Shown here in pieces: positions 54,129 through 64,000 of a stretch of DNA of 64,000 nt; position 1 is the first letter of the stretch, and each line of letters starts with the position of its first letter. The notes under the pieces were generated by a model. That model had not been told where the DNA came from. It saw only the letters and a list, made by a program, of their open reading frames with translations, and did no database searches. Position numbers and translations under genes: made by a program. Source of the DNA: Prosopocoilus inquinatus (Eukaryota > Arthropoda > Insecta > Coleoptera > Lucanidae); assembly GCA_036172665.1 (NCBI GenBank), contig CM069877.1:26561001-26625000 (forward strand), written 5' to 3'.

Positions 54129-54742
54129 TTCAGTGAATTAATGTGGTCGAGGGGTTTTCTCACTATTTATTTGGATTACAGCCACAGGTTTTGTGTTGCT
54201 TTGTGATTATTAAAATAATTTGATTTCAACAAATGTATGACTTAAACCTATTAAATTTGCTAGTCACTTTTTCGAGAATAAAAGAGCTGTTTTGAAGCAA
54301 ATGGTAATGTTTGACGTTGTAATAATGGCGACGTAACACAGTGATAACCATGTGGTAACTCTATCTGTAATTTTCGTCCATTTAGTTTCGTCAGTTTGTA
54401 ATATTACATATATTTTCGTGTACCTATTTTTTTTAGTTATTCCTATTAGTTATAATTTAGTTTTATATGTTAAACGTTAATAAACAATTGACATATCATT
54501 ACAGTATTATATTGCTTTTTATAAATTTTCTTTCTACAAGGAGGGTTTTCTTAGAAAAAACTATATTCGTTAGTTGGGCCAACTTCACCGAGACAGGGCT
54601 CGGAGTTATATTTTATAATAGTGTTCCTGACAGCTACAAATTGCTTCTTGTAATTCACTTTAAGAGAAAGATGCGCACTAAATTACTTAAATAACACACT
54701 TAATATTTCTTTGTAGCCAAAATCTGTACTGTTTTTACATTA

Positions 54743-56473
54743 TACAGGGTCTCCCAAGTTGAGTGGTGTAATAAAAGTTCTCGGAGAAAGGAACGTACAA
54801 ACAATCTGAAACTTAACACACTGCCCTAGGAGGAAATGATCTTTCAGAATAAAGTATTTTTACTTTTAAATCACATCTTGTTATACCGGAAGTCGCCATT
54901 AATTTTCTTATTTTAAGTGGAATGCTATACTTTTTATTACAAATTCTAATTCTACATGCTATTACAAGCAAAAGTTGTTAAGAGCTCTGTATACGTAAAT
55001 GTAACGGTTTTTCAGATATCTTCGAATTGTTGAGAAAAAATATTTCGGTGGCCTTTCATTTAAGAGAATGTATTTACGACACTTCAGCCTATTATTGAAA
55101 AATTCACAGGGTGGTCAAAATATGGTATCGAACCTTGTTCTGTTCAACTGCCCAAAACTCAGTTTTCGTAAATGGAACAGCCTGTATATTTTTGCATTAT
55201 GAGATGCAGAAATAAATTCTATATCGATTAGTAGTAGCATTCCCTCTACCTATTTCCATTAGTTTTTTAGTTATCAATTATTGTTTCTTATAATGGCACA
55301 TTTTGGTATAATTATGGTAATTTTTGGCAGTAAGTGTCAACAAAACAAAAATATTTACTGAGTTATAAGCTAGATTAACAGATAGGTACAAATAAAAAAC
55401 AAAGAAATCAACAAAATTAAAAAAAAAACAAATAAAAAGGAACCTTAATGTTTAATCTTCAAGGACTAGGACACTAATTTCTACAAAGTGAGAGAGATGG
55501 TTACCATTGTAAACATTTATTAGGGAATCGTAGGGACTCGAGCATAATAAATTGTTAAACTGTTTAATTATTTTTACCACTTTACCAATTGTAGGTTCAG
55601 CTTTTGCTTTTTTTAAACAAAAATGTTAGCCTGACAAAGAAAATTGTTTTTGAAAATAGGTCTACTTATTTTTTTAACACCCTTATTCATGAAAATAGTA
55701 AATATTACGATAAACATTTACCTACAGCTTCATTCCAAGATGTACGGCGAAATATTGTTAGAGTTAGCAATTATTCCTTTCTTAAAAAAATAGGAATTCA
55801 ATATCTGCATTTCTTTTTTCAAAGCTAGATACGATTATCTGTATTAATGCCATTAATTAACACAATAAAATAAACAATTATTGATAACAAGAAAACTAAT
55901 GGAAATAGGTATAGGAAATGTTACTACTAATCCATGTAGAATTTGATTCTGCATCTCATGATGTAAAAATATACAGGGTGTTCCATTTACGAAAACTGAG
56001 TTTTGGGCAGTTGAACAGAACAAGGTTCGATACCATATTCTGACCACGCTGTGAATTTTTCAGTAATAACTAGGACAGGATTTGAAAGGCTGAACATTAT
56101 TCTTTCAAACGACAGACAGCTTGAATCTTGAAATTTGAAAGTGTCGTAAATACATTCTCTTAAATGAAAGACAACCGAAATAATTTTTTTCAGAAATATA
56201 TATCAGAGATGTCTCAAAAACCGTTACATTTAAGTATACGGAAGCCTTAATAACTTTTTCTTGGAATAGCATGTATAATTAGAATTTGCAATAAACAGTA
56301 TAGCATTCCATTTAAAATAAGAAAGTTAATGGCGATTTCCGGTATAACCGGATGTGATATAAAAGGGAAAATATTTTATTCTGAAAGATCAGTTCCTCGT
56401 AGGGCAGTGTGTTAATTTTCAGAATGTTTGTATGGTCCTTTTCCCGAGGCCACTCAACTTAGGAGACCCTGTA
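54743..56473. repeat. 1.7-kb nested foldback
   Basis: TACAGGGTCTCCCAAGTTGAG is mirrored by CTCAACTTAGGAGACCCTGTA. Two further junction pairs lie inside on both sides (GGAATGCTATAC about 54930/56300; GGAACAGCCTGTATA about 55175/55985). Arms of about 580-620 bp surround an unpaired ~530-bp centre without a recognised gene. Confidence 0.85.
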
Positions 56474-58745
56474 TATGAATTTTGTGCTTATTTCTACTTT
56501 CAGTTGACTTGGGTGTAAAAGTAAATTTGTGCCTTGGCGCATATGTATCTGAATTTCGCTCAAAATATTCCTGCAGTTACATTTAATTTATTTATTATTT
56601 GTAAATAGACAGTAATAAAGTCATTGTTATTATTAATATGCTGCGTCCAGGCAGATACAAGAACAAAATATTTGAAGGACTTTAATTACACATTAACAAA
56701 GCAAATGGACAAGTACAAGGCAAAAGAAAATTGTTCAATACTTGTTAACTATGTGCCAGTAAGTGCCCGTAAATATGTATTAATGTTAAACAGTTCATAC
56801 TTTTATGTTAGATGTATGAGCTGTTTACATGGTCTACATTGATTATATTGTCTACATAATAATGTCTGATGTAAACTAAGGCATTGTCTACATGTGAACA
56901 ATTATGTAAATTACACTCAACTCTCTTGCACACACGCCCATCACTGGGAGTACGCACAGTCGAATTAACCAATAAACATTCACTATTTGATGAATTATGA
57001 TGAATTATCACCGTATCTTGCGGGTCTACACTTTGAAGTTTGAAACAAAGAACTTGTTCTACATTTCAAGATCATTGTGAATTTTTGGTAAATTTTAATA
57101 ATTTCGTTGCTTAAAGTTTGTCAAGAAAGTGTACTATATCGAGTGAGCTACCTAATTTTACCTAATTTTACCTTGTGGTTGGTCATGGAAAATGAAAACC
57201 TAGTTCGTAAGATGTCAAGGTTAGGTATACGGAGGACGCTGTGCCGTAGAAATTGTAGTATTAAAAACGGGTCCAGTCGAGGGCCCTTAGTATGGCAATA
57301 AGAACGCACTTGTATTTAACTGTTTCAGAACTTCAAATACAAGTACTCCTTTTTATTACAATCTATTCAAAATGTTTCACCTAGAGCCTAGTGCAGAAAC
57401 AATTAACAATATTTGAATTTTAATTAATAACACACAGCTTGTGTAACAGCTTGTAAGACGCTGTTTCATCAGTCCAGTAAGAGTTAAAAAGAAGTCATTA
57501 CAGAGAACCAAAATGAGGAATAATAAAAATCAATTAAAAGAATTGATAAATGAAGGAGTTAATAAAATAATTTGTTGTATCTAGGTAAATATATTTTTAA
57601 TTAGACACAACAGAACAATTATCATTAAGGTCTCGAATCTGAAGGTCCAAACTCAGAGGCGTTGTATTCCGAGCCCAGCGGGACTCGATTTCTCGCTATT
57701 TCGATTTTCGATAAACACGGGGATTCTACGATCGAATTCTGCGTCTCATTAATTTTGATTTTGACGATTCGACATTTATTTGAGTGCTGAGTCTCTCCGT
57801 AAATATTGAAGAGTTAAAAATTTACCTAGAGAAAGCTCTCTCACAACCTGTTATGTTGAGAGATCATTTTCTCGCTTTAAAAGACAAACGGTAAACTCAC
57901 GGCAAATCGAAACGAACGAACGAAAGAAAATTTGGAATGTTATTGAATAATTAATTTGAATAACAATTAATAGCTAAGAAATTTTAGTATTTTCTTCCCT
58001 ATTCGAATTTCGAATACCTAAGAATACTCAATCACGCGTGTCTCTGTTAAACAGGGCAATCGAACGATTCGGATCTGCGCTACACCGGGGGTTTTACGAT
58101 ACGTAATCGGCATCTGGGAGACTGGACGGCCTATTTTCGTCGATGCTTTAATTATCACTAATAATAATAGCGGAAGACATAGCGTATATTATAACTAACA
58201 AGTTGTGTGTTATTTTCAATATATTATTGATTTATTTATAACTTTTGATAACATTATTATATATTTGATTATATTCTCGAAAATTTTATATTCTAAGTGT
58301 GAATTGGTTTTTGTAAGTGTGTAAAAAAATTTTAATTCATACACCTGACAGATATGGTTTTAAATATTGTTCCTTGGTTTTTAAAATACAAATGAAATTA
58401 CAGTCACAAAATAATTATAAAAACCTGAGTTTGTTTAATTTCCATAGCACATTATCAGGAATAACACTGAAAAGTGAAAAAATTAATGTGACAAAGAGAA
58501 AATCATGAGTAGAAAGTGAAAGGTATGAGATAAGTATAAGGAATGCTAAAAGAGTTCGAAAGAACATGTAATTCTGATTCACATTATACAGGACGACTGG
58601 TAAATCGACGTATTTTTTTGAGGGCATGTTAGTAGAGCTTATTTGTAATTGATTTAATTATAATCCTTCATCATATAATATGCATTATTCAAAGTACAAT
58701 ATTTTCTGAGATATTTTAATTTTTGTGTTTTTCTAGGCCGGTGAG
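56474..58745. other. No gene supported
   Basis: Short frames at 56624, 57107 and 58317 show no domain. 57640-58130 is less AT-rich but has no motif I can name. Confidence 0.5.
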
Positions 58746-60061
58746 CACCAACCAAGAGAAATTCAAACTAAATTAGTATATTACTAAAAGAGTAGAAAAT
58801 CAGTGACTTCAATCACAGTAATACATTATCGAAATTATTATAAATTCCTACTCTTTTAGTAATATACTCCATTAGTTTAAATTTCTCCTGTTTGGTGTTA
58901 TGTTTTCCTGATTAGGCTAAATAATAGTACATACTACGTAACAAACATTAAGATAAAAAATTTATTATGTTTGAAATACAACGGCTGAAATGATACTTCT
59001 TAAAAAAAATCAAACATACTTGAACATTCATTCTAATTTATTTCCAAAATTTGATAATACAATCATCTTGCAGATTATACTAAAAACTTGTTTGATTGTT
59101 ATCGTCCTTCGAGTAAGGTATCAAGTTTTAGTAAAAATCTGTGTACATTATACTTCCATTAAACAATAGTTATTAAATGCGGGGTAGGATATTCATTGTT
59201 TTTAATTTAAGAGGTTAACAGCTTCTGTTAAATATTAGTTTTCCAAAAACTTCAATTGAGAAATTCTTTAAAAAGTTACACGACTTCATAAAATTCCAGT
59301 GTAAGCTCAAAGTATGAATTCTTCGTTTTTCAACTAAAGCCGATTCTTCGGGACCATAGAGAATTAATTAGAAGGTGTTTTTCCCTTCAAAGGATATTTG
59401 TATTAAACTTAATTTCAACCAAAAATGGCATATGCATTGGACTTGGTCTGGTCCAAATATGGATTAACACTAAGATAAATTTAAAAATCTAGATACAAGA
59501 TACCTTTCACACCATAAGCAAAAGTTTAATATTATCAATATCAAACAATGCAGTCGTTAAGTGTAATTTTTCCCTTTCTTGTTGTTAATTTTTGTTGATA
59601 TTGTTATGTTCTTGTTCTTGTTGTTCAGTTCTTCCTATTGTCCTTTTTTGAAAGAGTTAGTATATCGGAAGTACGAAAAAGAGCATGTTTTGCATATGAG
59701 TCGGAGGGAACCATTTAGAAAATGAAACATAATTAAAAATGTGGATTATAAATTTACTGAATATTATGTATGTCTATTTACTGTCTAATAAAGACTAGAT
59801 TAAAATCTATAACTATGTCTAGTATAGTTAAGTAATGGAACTTAATACCTCACCTAAATTGTACAAGTTTTTGGAATAATTTGCAAGCTGACTGTATTAT
59901 CTAATTTTGGAAATAAATTAGAATGAACGTTCAAGTAGGTTGGATTTTTTTAGACAACTATTTTTTCAGCCATTGTATTTGAAACTTATTAAAGTTTTTA
60001 ACTTAATTTTTGTTGCGTAGTGGGCACTAATATTTAGTCTAACCAGGAAAACATAAATATT
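58746..60061. repeat. Two overlapping inverted repeats
   Basis: Short one: 58746-58795 mirrored at 58848-58898 (ACTAAAAGAGTAG / CTACTCTTTTAGT). Longer one: about 58895-59100 mirrored at 59880-60061 (GTTATGTTTTCCTGATTAG / CTAACCAGGAAAACATAA), with a ~780-bp centre lacking a gene. A diverged third copy of the arm lies near 62950-63100. Confidence 0.75.
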
Positions 60062-60942
60062 AAGAAAAACTTTTATACTCTCTGAGTAATTTTAGATAAA
60101 TGTACGCAAGGGACGTATTTTTTTTGCAAATGTGCTGTACTAACACACCTTCAAAAGAATACGTCGACGTGACCATGTATATTCACTGCATACAGTTAAA
60201 AACATCAATATTAAAATTCACAAGATGAATTATAATTAGAATTTGTGTATTAAATATAAGTTATGTGACACTGTCTATCAGATGTGTAATTAAGTATTGA
60301 GAAAGCAACATCCGCATAACAACAGAATCAGCTAATTTGATAAATTTACTTATGTTTTTAAGGTAATGAAGTGAATTGATCCAAAATACTATCACGTGGA
60401 ACACCATACTAAGTTTGAAATGCCGTACCTATATAACCAGGGAGCAATTTGGCAACGGTCGCTTAAGAAACTTAAAAATTATTAAATGCAGCGTCGGTAT
60501 ACGGGGTGCCAGTTTTATAACATAAACTTTATATGAAAAATTGTTATTACGCCTTATTGTATAGATGTCATGCCATAAATTAAGTTAAAATTTTTGGTGT
60601 AGAATATTTCATGAGTTATAAGTTTACATACATGTAATACACTATAAAATTTGTACTTATTGGAAACAGATTTTTAGATGATTTAAATGATAAAATAAAT
60701 AAGTAAAGCTCACAATTTGTGCATTGTCAACTGCTTGGTACTGTAGGTTAGGACACTTTGAAGTCGACTCTTGTCCGGTGAAATTTGTAAGTAAATTGTT
60801 TTTAAAAATTGCTTGACAGCTTCCTCAGAAATAAAATAATGATAATAATAAACAAGTTTCTCCGTATAAATCATATAATATAATGTTTTAAAAAATCAGG
60901 TTACCTATTCGTTTCTCTTGACAACTTGTTTATTTATTTTTT
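60062..60942. other. No gene seen; family B flank at the right end
   Basis: From about 60765 the sequence resembles family B ends (CTCTTGTCCGGTGAAATTTG, TTCGTTTCTCTTGACAACTTG). Confidence 0.5.
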
Positions 60943-60984
60943 CACTTCTGACGAAGCCATCAAGCGATAGTGAAACGTAGAGTG
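60943..60984 (+). ncRNA. Hammerhead ribozyme, family B copy 6
   Basis: CACUU/GAGUG stem I (one U-G pair), CUGACGA, GCCAUC/GAUAGU stem II with mismatches, GAA, ACGU, cleavage base A. The core is intact and the stems are weaker than in copies 2 and 3. Confidence 0.6.
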
Positions 60985-61132
60985 CTACTTGTAATTTAAA
61001 ATGTCTGGTCAAAATTTTAGAAATTATTTACTTACAAATTTCATCGGACAAGTGTCTTAAGCTACAGCACAAAGTTGACAGTGCACAAATTCTGAGCTTT
61101 ACTTATTTATATACTAAGTATTTAAGTACTAA

Positions 61133-62650
61133 TGTCGGTGGAAACATTCGTATCGGAGGAAAAAAACGACGATAATGCAAGTATTGCCTTACTAGTAACA
61201 GATCCTACGCCTATAATTGCCGATGATTGGCTCATGGAATGAAATAGGTAGACACAAGTTTTAACCAGTTGTATACCATCGTAAATAATAATCTTCTATC
61301 AGAATCTACCGACAACAATCTAGAAGCACAAATTTTAAGAAACTTCAGCTCTAGTAGTGACACAGAAAAAGTCCTATAAACCAAGAAGACATGAATAATT
61401 TGGACATGGATTGGGAATTTAGGACAGGCCAGCTTGCAACCACCTAGCTCAGACGGTGAAGACGATGATGTTTTAACGAAATACAAGAAAATGAAGCTAT
61501 AATTAAACAGCCCTTGGAGAGTTTGGAAGATATTACTTTGCGAACAAGATCAAGTAACAGTAGAAATAGTCAGGCTTGGGAACAAAGACAAAATAAAAGG
61601 AATAGAGAGGAAAGGCGTGTTTACAAGGGAAAGAAGAAACTAGACGAAACAGAATGGAATTACCGAGTTGAAAGACCATTTCTTTGTGCGGCTTGTAATT
61701 GTTACATAGGGCGGAAGAAAAGCTAATTAAAATACGACAGGACGTACGTTATACGATAGATAAGAAGTCGAGAAGAGCAATTTTCGGCAAATTTTTGACA
61801 TTAAATGTCATGGGGCAAAAATAAGAGTGTATGTAACTTGTATGGTAAAAACTGAGAATGTTCAGAGAAGAAGGGGTGAAAATGGAGGATCGCGTCGAAA
61901 TTTACCGATGAAGACTTCTTAAAATTTGGAGCTGAGACTGAGAGTTTATAAAATATGTTTGTGGAACATTAGGTCTAAAAGAACGCAAGGTACTGAATTG
62001 GGTCAAAAGCAAATTAAAGATAAACGCTGCAGAGAAAATTGTTAATAGGAAAAGTCTTGCAAGAAGGGAAGTGGTAACAAGAAGATGTCTGCCTTGAAAG
62101 AGTTTCTTTGAAAGTATACCGAAAATGGAGTGCCATTACTGTGGATCTTCAAGTAAGAAGCTATACTTGGAGCCAATTTGGCGTTCAAGATCACATTTAT
62201 ATGATTTCTATAAAAATGACTTCCGCAATGAAAAAGTGGTGGAACACGTCTTAGATGTTACTTTTTATTCAACTTTCGAAGAAGTGAATTCATCTCTCTT
62301 TAGACCTAAAAAGATGAATGCGACATTTGCGTCGCTTATAGAACCAAGAACATTAATGAAGACGAATATCAACTACACCAAATTATGAAAGAAGAAACAC
62401 GACAAGAAAAAGAAAAAGACAAATCTTCTGATGATGCAGTTGTATGTACTGTTGATCTTCAATCCGTTCCCTTTAGCCCAAAAACAAATGTGTCTACAAT
62501 GTACTATAAAACAAAGCTTATAGTACACAAATCAAACATACTGATGACAATTGGAGTAATCTTTTAAGACGAGCAAAGAAACCTACGCGTAACACAAATC
62601 TTGCAGGTCTTCATTATCTGTATAATTCTAGAAGGAAGATAAAAAAGTAA
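61133..62650 (+). pseudogene. Decayed transposase-like gene with paired-cysteine motifs
   Basis: The plus strand gives disconnected homologous blocks: an acidic N-terminal start (MSVETFVSEEK), LERPFLCAAC-like basic blocks at 61510-61720, then ESIPKMECHYCGSSSKKLYLEP and RSHLYDFYKNDF. A one-base shift near 62310 moves to DECDICVAYRTKNINEDEYQ and then VCTVDLQSVPFSP and MYYKTKLIVHKSN. This arrangement (HYC, LYLEP, CDxCxxYKT, DLQxxxxxP, YKxKLxVHN) occurs in a large group of transposon-derived insect proteins. I cannot name the superfamily. Multiple stops and frameshifts. Confidence 0.6.
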
Positions 62651-62654
62651 AAGT

Positions 62655-63220
62655 ATGAACATCTCAAAATACTTTTAACAGGTATAAACCAGGAATACCA
62701 CAACTTTTATTTGAGTTAACCACATGAGTGAAATGTTTTCCTGTTTATTTTGTGTGTCAGAATAATAAAGATAAAACATACGTCCATTCGCAATCAGTGT
62801 TTTACTTCTAATGAGAAAAAGTACTTCATTATTGTTTGAGAAAAGATACAAAAAAATTGTGTATATTCTGCAAATGATTTAATTATTTCATTTCTTTAAT
62901 AAAATTGAATAATATTGTTTGGCTGTTTGAAAATACTCAAGAAAGAAACAGTTTTTTGGCTCCACTGTAAAATTACATTAAAAGGAGATATATTATTACA
63001 AATTATTCTAAAAATTTCTTTGATTCATTGTCTTTCGAGCGAGTTTTAAATTTGATTAAAAGTCTTTTACTTCCATTAATAGTATAACTCTACTAGACGT
63101 AAGTACGGATTTCGATTTTTTATTAGACAGATTGGTGAAAAATACCACAGGAGTACCGCAAATAATGCTGAACGCAATTAATAAAGCGGTATTAAATTTC
63201 CCGTCTTCAAAATCAAGAGA
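62655..63220. other. No gene; diverged repeat copy near 62950-63100
   Basis: AAATTATTCTAAAAATTTC...TTCGAGCGAG resembles the arm at 59066-59130. Confidence 0.45.
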
Positions 63221-63221
63221 A

Positions 63222-63286
63222 GATATTGTGACGAGGAAAATATTTTGAAAATTATTTACAGAATATTTTCCTCGTCATATCAATAT
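63222..63286. repeat. Hairpin with 23-bp arms
   Basis: ATTGTGACGAGGAAAATATT is mirrored by AATATTTTCCTCGTCATAT with a ~17-base loop. Confidence 0.85.
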
Positions 63287-63558
63287 ATTCTTTGAAAATA
63301 TTAGATCGATATATTTTCCAATAACTTTTTGATACATATTTTTAGTTTGTGCAGTTTTATTAAGAGTAATTAACTCTATTACCAGATATTCATAGTAACG
63401 TTAAAGAAATCTACTTGAAACATTTTTTTACATATTTCATTTTTCGCATACTCTGTTCTTCAGTACGTATTAAATAAAAAGTTATTTTAATGTTTGGCAG
63501 AAACCCATAATGATGAATCCCCATAAAATGCATTTTTAGAATAATTACTTAAGATTAA

Positions 63559-63710
63559 GGCCCGTGTGACACCTTGCAAAATTTGATATTAAATTTTGTA
63601 CAAAGTGAGAGAGAGAGGCAGGCTACCACAATTAATGTTCATTGGTTGAATCGATACTTCTCTGTCACCTTGCGCAATTGTAATAAATCTTGCATGGTGT
63701 TACACGGGCC
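63559..63710. mobile_element. PIF/Harbinger-like MITE, TAA target duplication
   Basis: GGCCCGTGTGACACCTTGC is mirrored by GCATGGTGTTACACGGGCC (two mismatches), with a second inner mirror pair ACCTTGC. TAA flanks both ends (63556-63558, 63711-63713). 152 bp, non-coding; the frame across it is chance. Confidence 0.8.
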
Positions 63711-63852
63711 TAACCAGGTAAATCCCAGAAAATACGATATCATCAGACTTTATAAACGATCGGCAAATAATTTCTTTCGTCATTTGTTCTTGTGATTTGT
63801 GACGTGTAAAAATTAAGAACAATTATGCCCCGGTTTCTTTGCTATTTTAACT

Positions 63853-63946
63853 AAAGGTTAAATTTATCTGTCAGCTTGAATGTGTCATACAGTTTTTTGT
63901 ACACGCAGTACGTGGCACACTCGAACTGATTGATAAATTTAACCTT
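63853..63946. repeat. Short inverted repeat, ~20-bp arms
   Basis: AGGTTAAATTTATCTGTCAG is mirrored by CTGATTGATAAATTTAACCT. Possible small MITE; no target duplication identified. Confidence 0.5.
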
Positions 63947-64000
63947 TAAAAAAACAACGAAAACAACGAAGTATCCGAGCCTCAGGCGATGATATTTGTC

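Larger units (their letters stand above)
53945..54140. repeat. Family E compact tandem/inverted ribozyme cluster
   Basis: A 65-bp unit (ATTTCGGTAACGAAG ... ATATCAGTTTAGC) is present twice head to tail, then once inverted. The whole 195 bp is close to palindromic about 54010-54090. Confidence 0.9.

Overview
This is AT-rich, repeat-saturated nuclear DNA, almost certainly from an insect. The pointers are a MADF-BESS gene with a GT-AG intron, insect-type Ty3/gypsy, Penelope-like, jockey-like and RTE-like retroelement remains, and TA-flanked Tc1/mariner-group DNA transposons. Many short repeats end in the CAGGGTGTTCC-type sequence common in insect genomes. I cannot name the order from sequence alone; a large beetle-like genome would fit. 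I see no operons, CRISPR arrays, rRNA or convincing tRNA genes.

Layout: 1-6050 is most of a Ty3/gypsy retrotransposon on the minus strand, with its 3' end beyond the window. It runs SAP/coiled-coil Gag, protease, reverse transcriptase, RNase H, integrase, then a TARG1/OARD1-like macrodomain. Its solo LTR lies at 32035-32393 with a 4-bp target duplication. From 6.2 to 10.5 kb there are foldback copies of a hammerhead-ribozyme repeat (family A) and a jockey-like RT remnant, part of which is duplicated as two 269-bp direct repeats around a truncated retroelement. From 10.9 to 17.2 kb there are large palindromes, one of which (13453-15353) is a Penelope-like element with ribozyme motifs in its arms. 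From 23.3 to 28.2 kb a foldback element (family C) is interrupted by a 2.73-kb Tc1/mariner-group transposon with an intron-containing, stop-damaged transposase; the paralogous copy at 42.6-44.5 kb preserves the empty site.

The one intact gene I can support is the two-exon MADF-BESS gene at 35574-37052. Family A recurs at 29.6, 37.7-38.1 and 39.2-39.6 kb, with about 311-bp spacing where a copy exceeds one unit. From 40 to 60 kb there are concentric or nested inverted duplications. A decayed transposase-like gene is at 61.1-62.65 kb, and small TIR elements lie at several points.

The strongest unusual signals are: (1) the macrodomain fused to the gypsy polyprotein; (2) four unrelated repeat families (A, B, D, E) that each fold by eye into a hammerhead ribozyme with a loopless, self-complementary stem III, family A having satellite or retrozyme-like architecture; (3) the precise related-empty-site pair for the transposon; and (4) the 269-bp direct repeats flanking a retroelement insertion. 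All calls are by eye. No alignments, folding programs or database searches were run.
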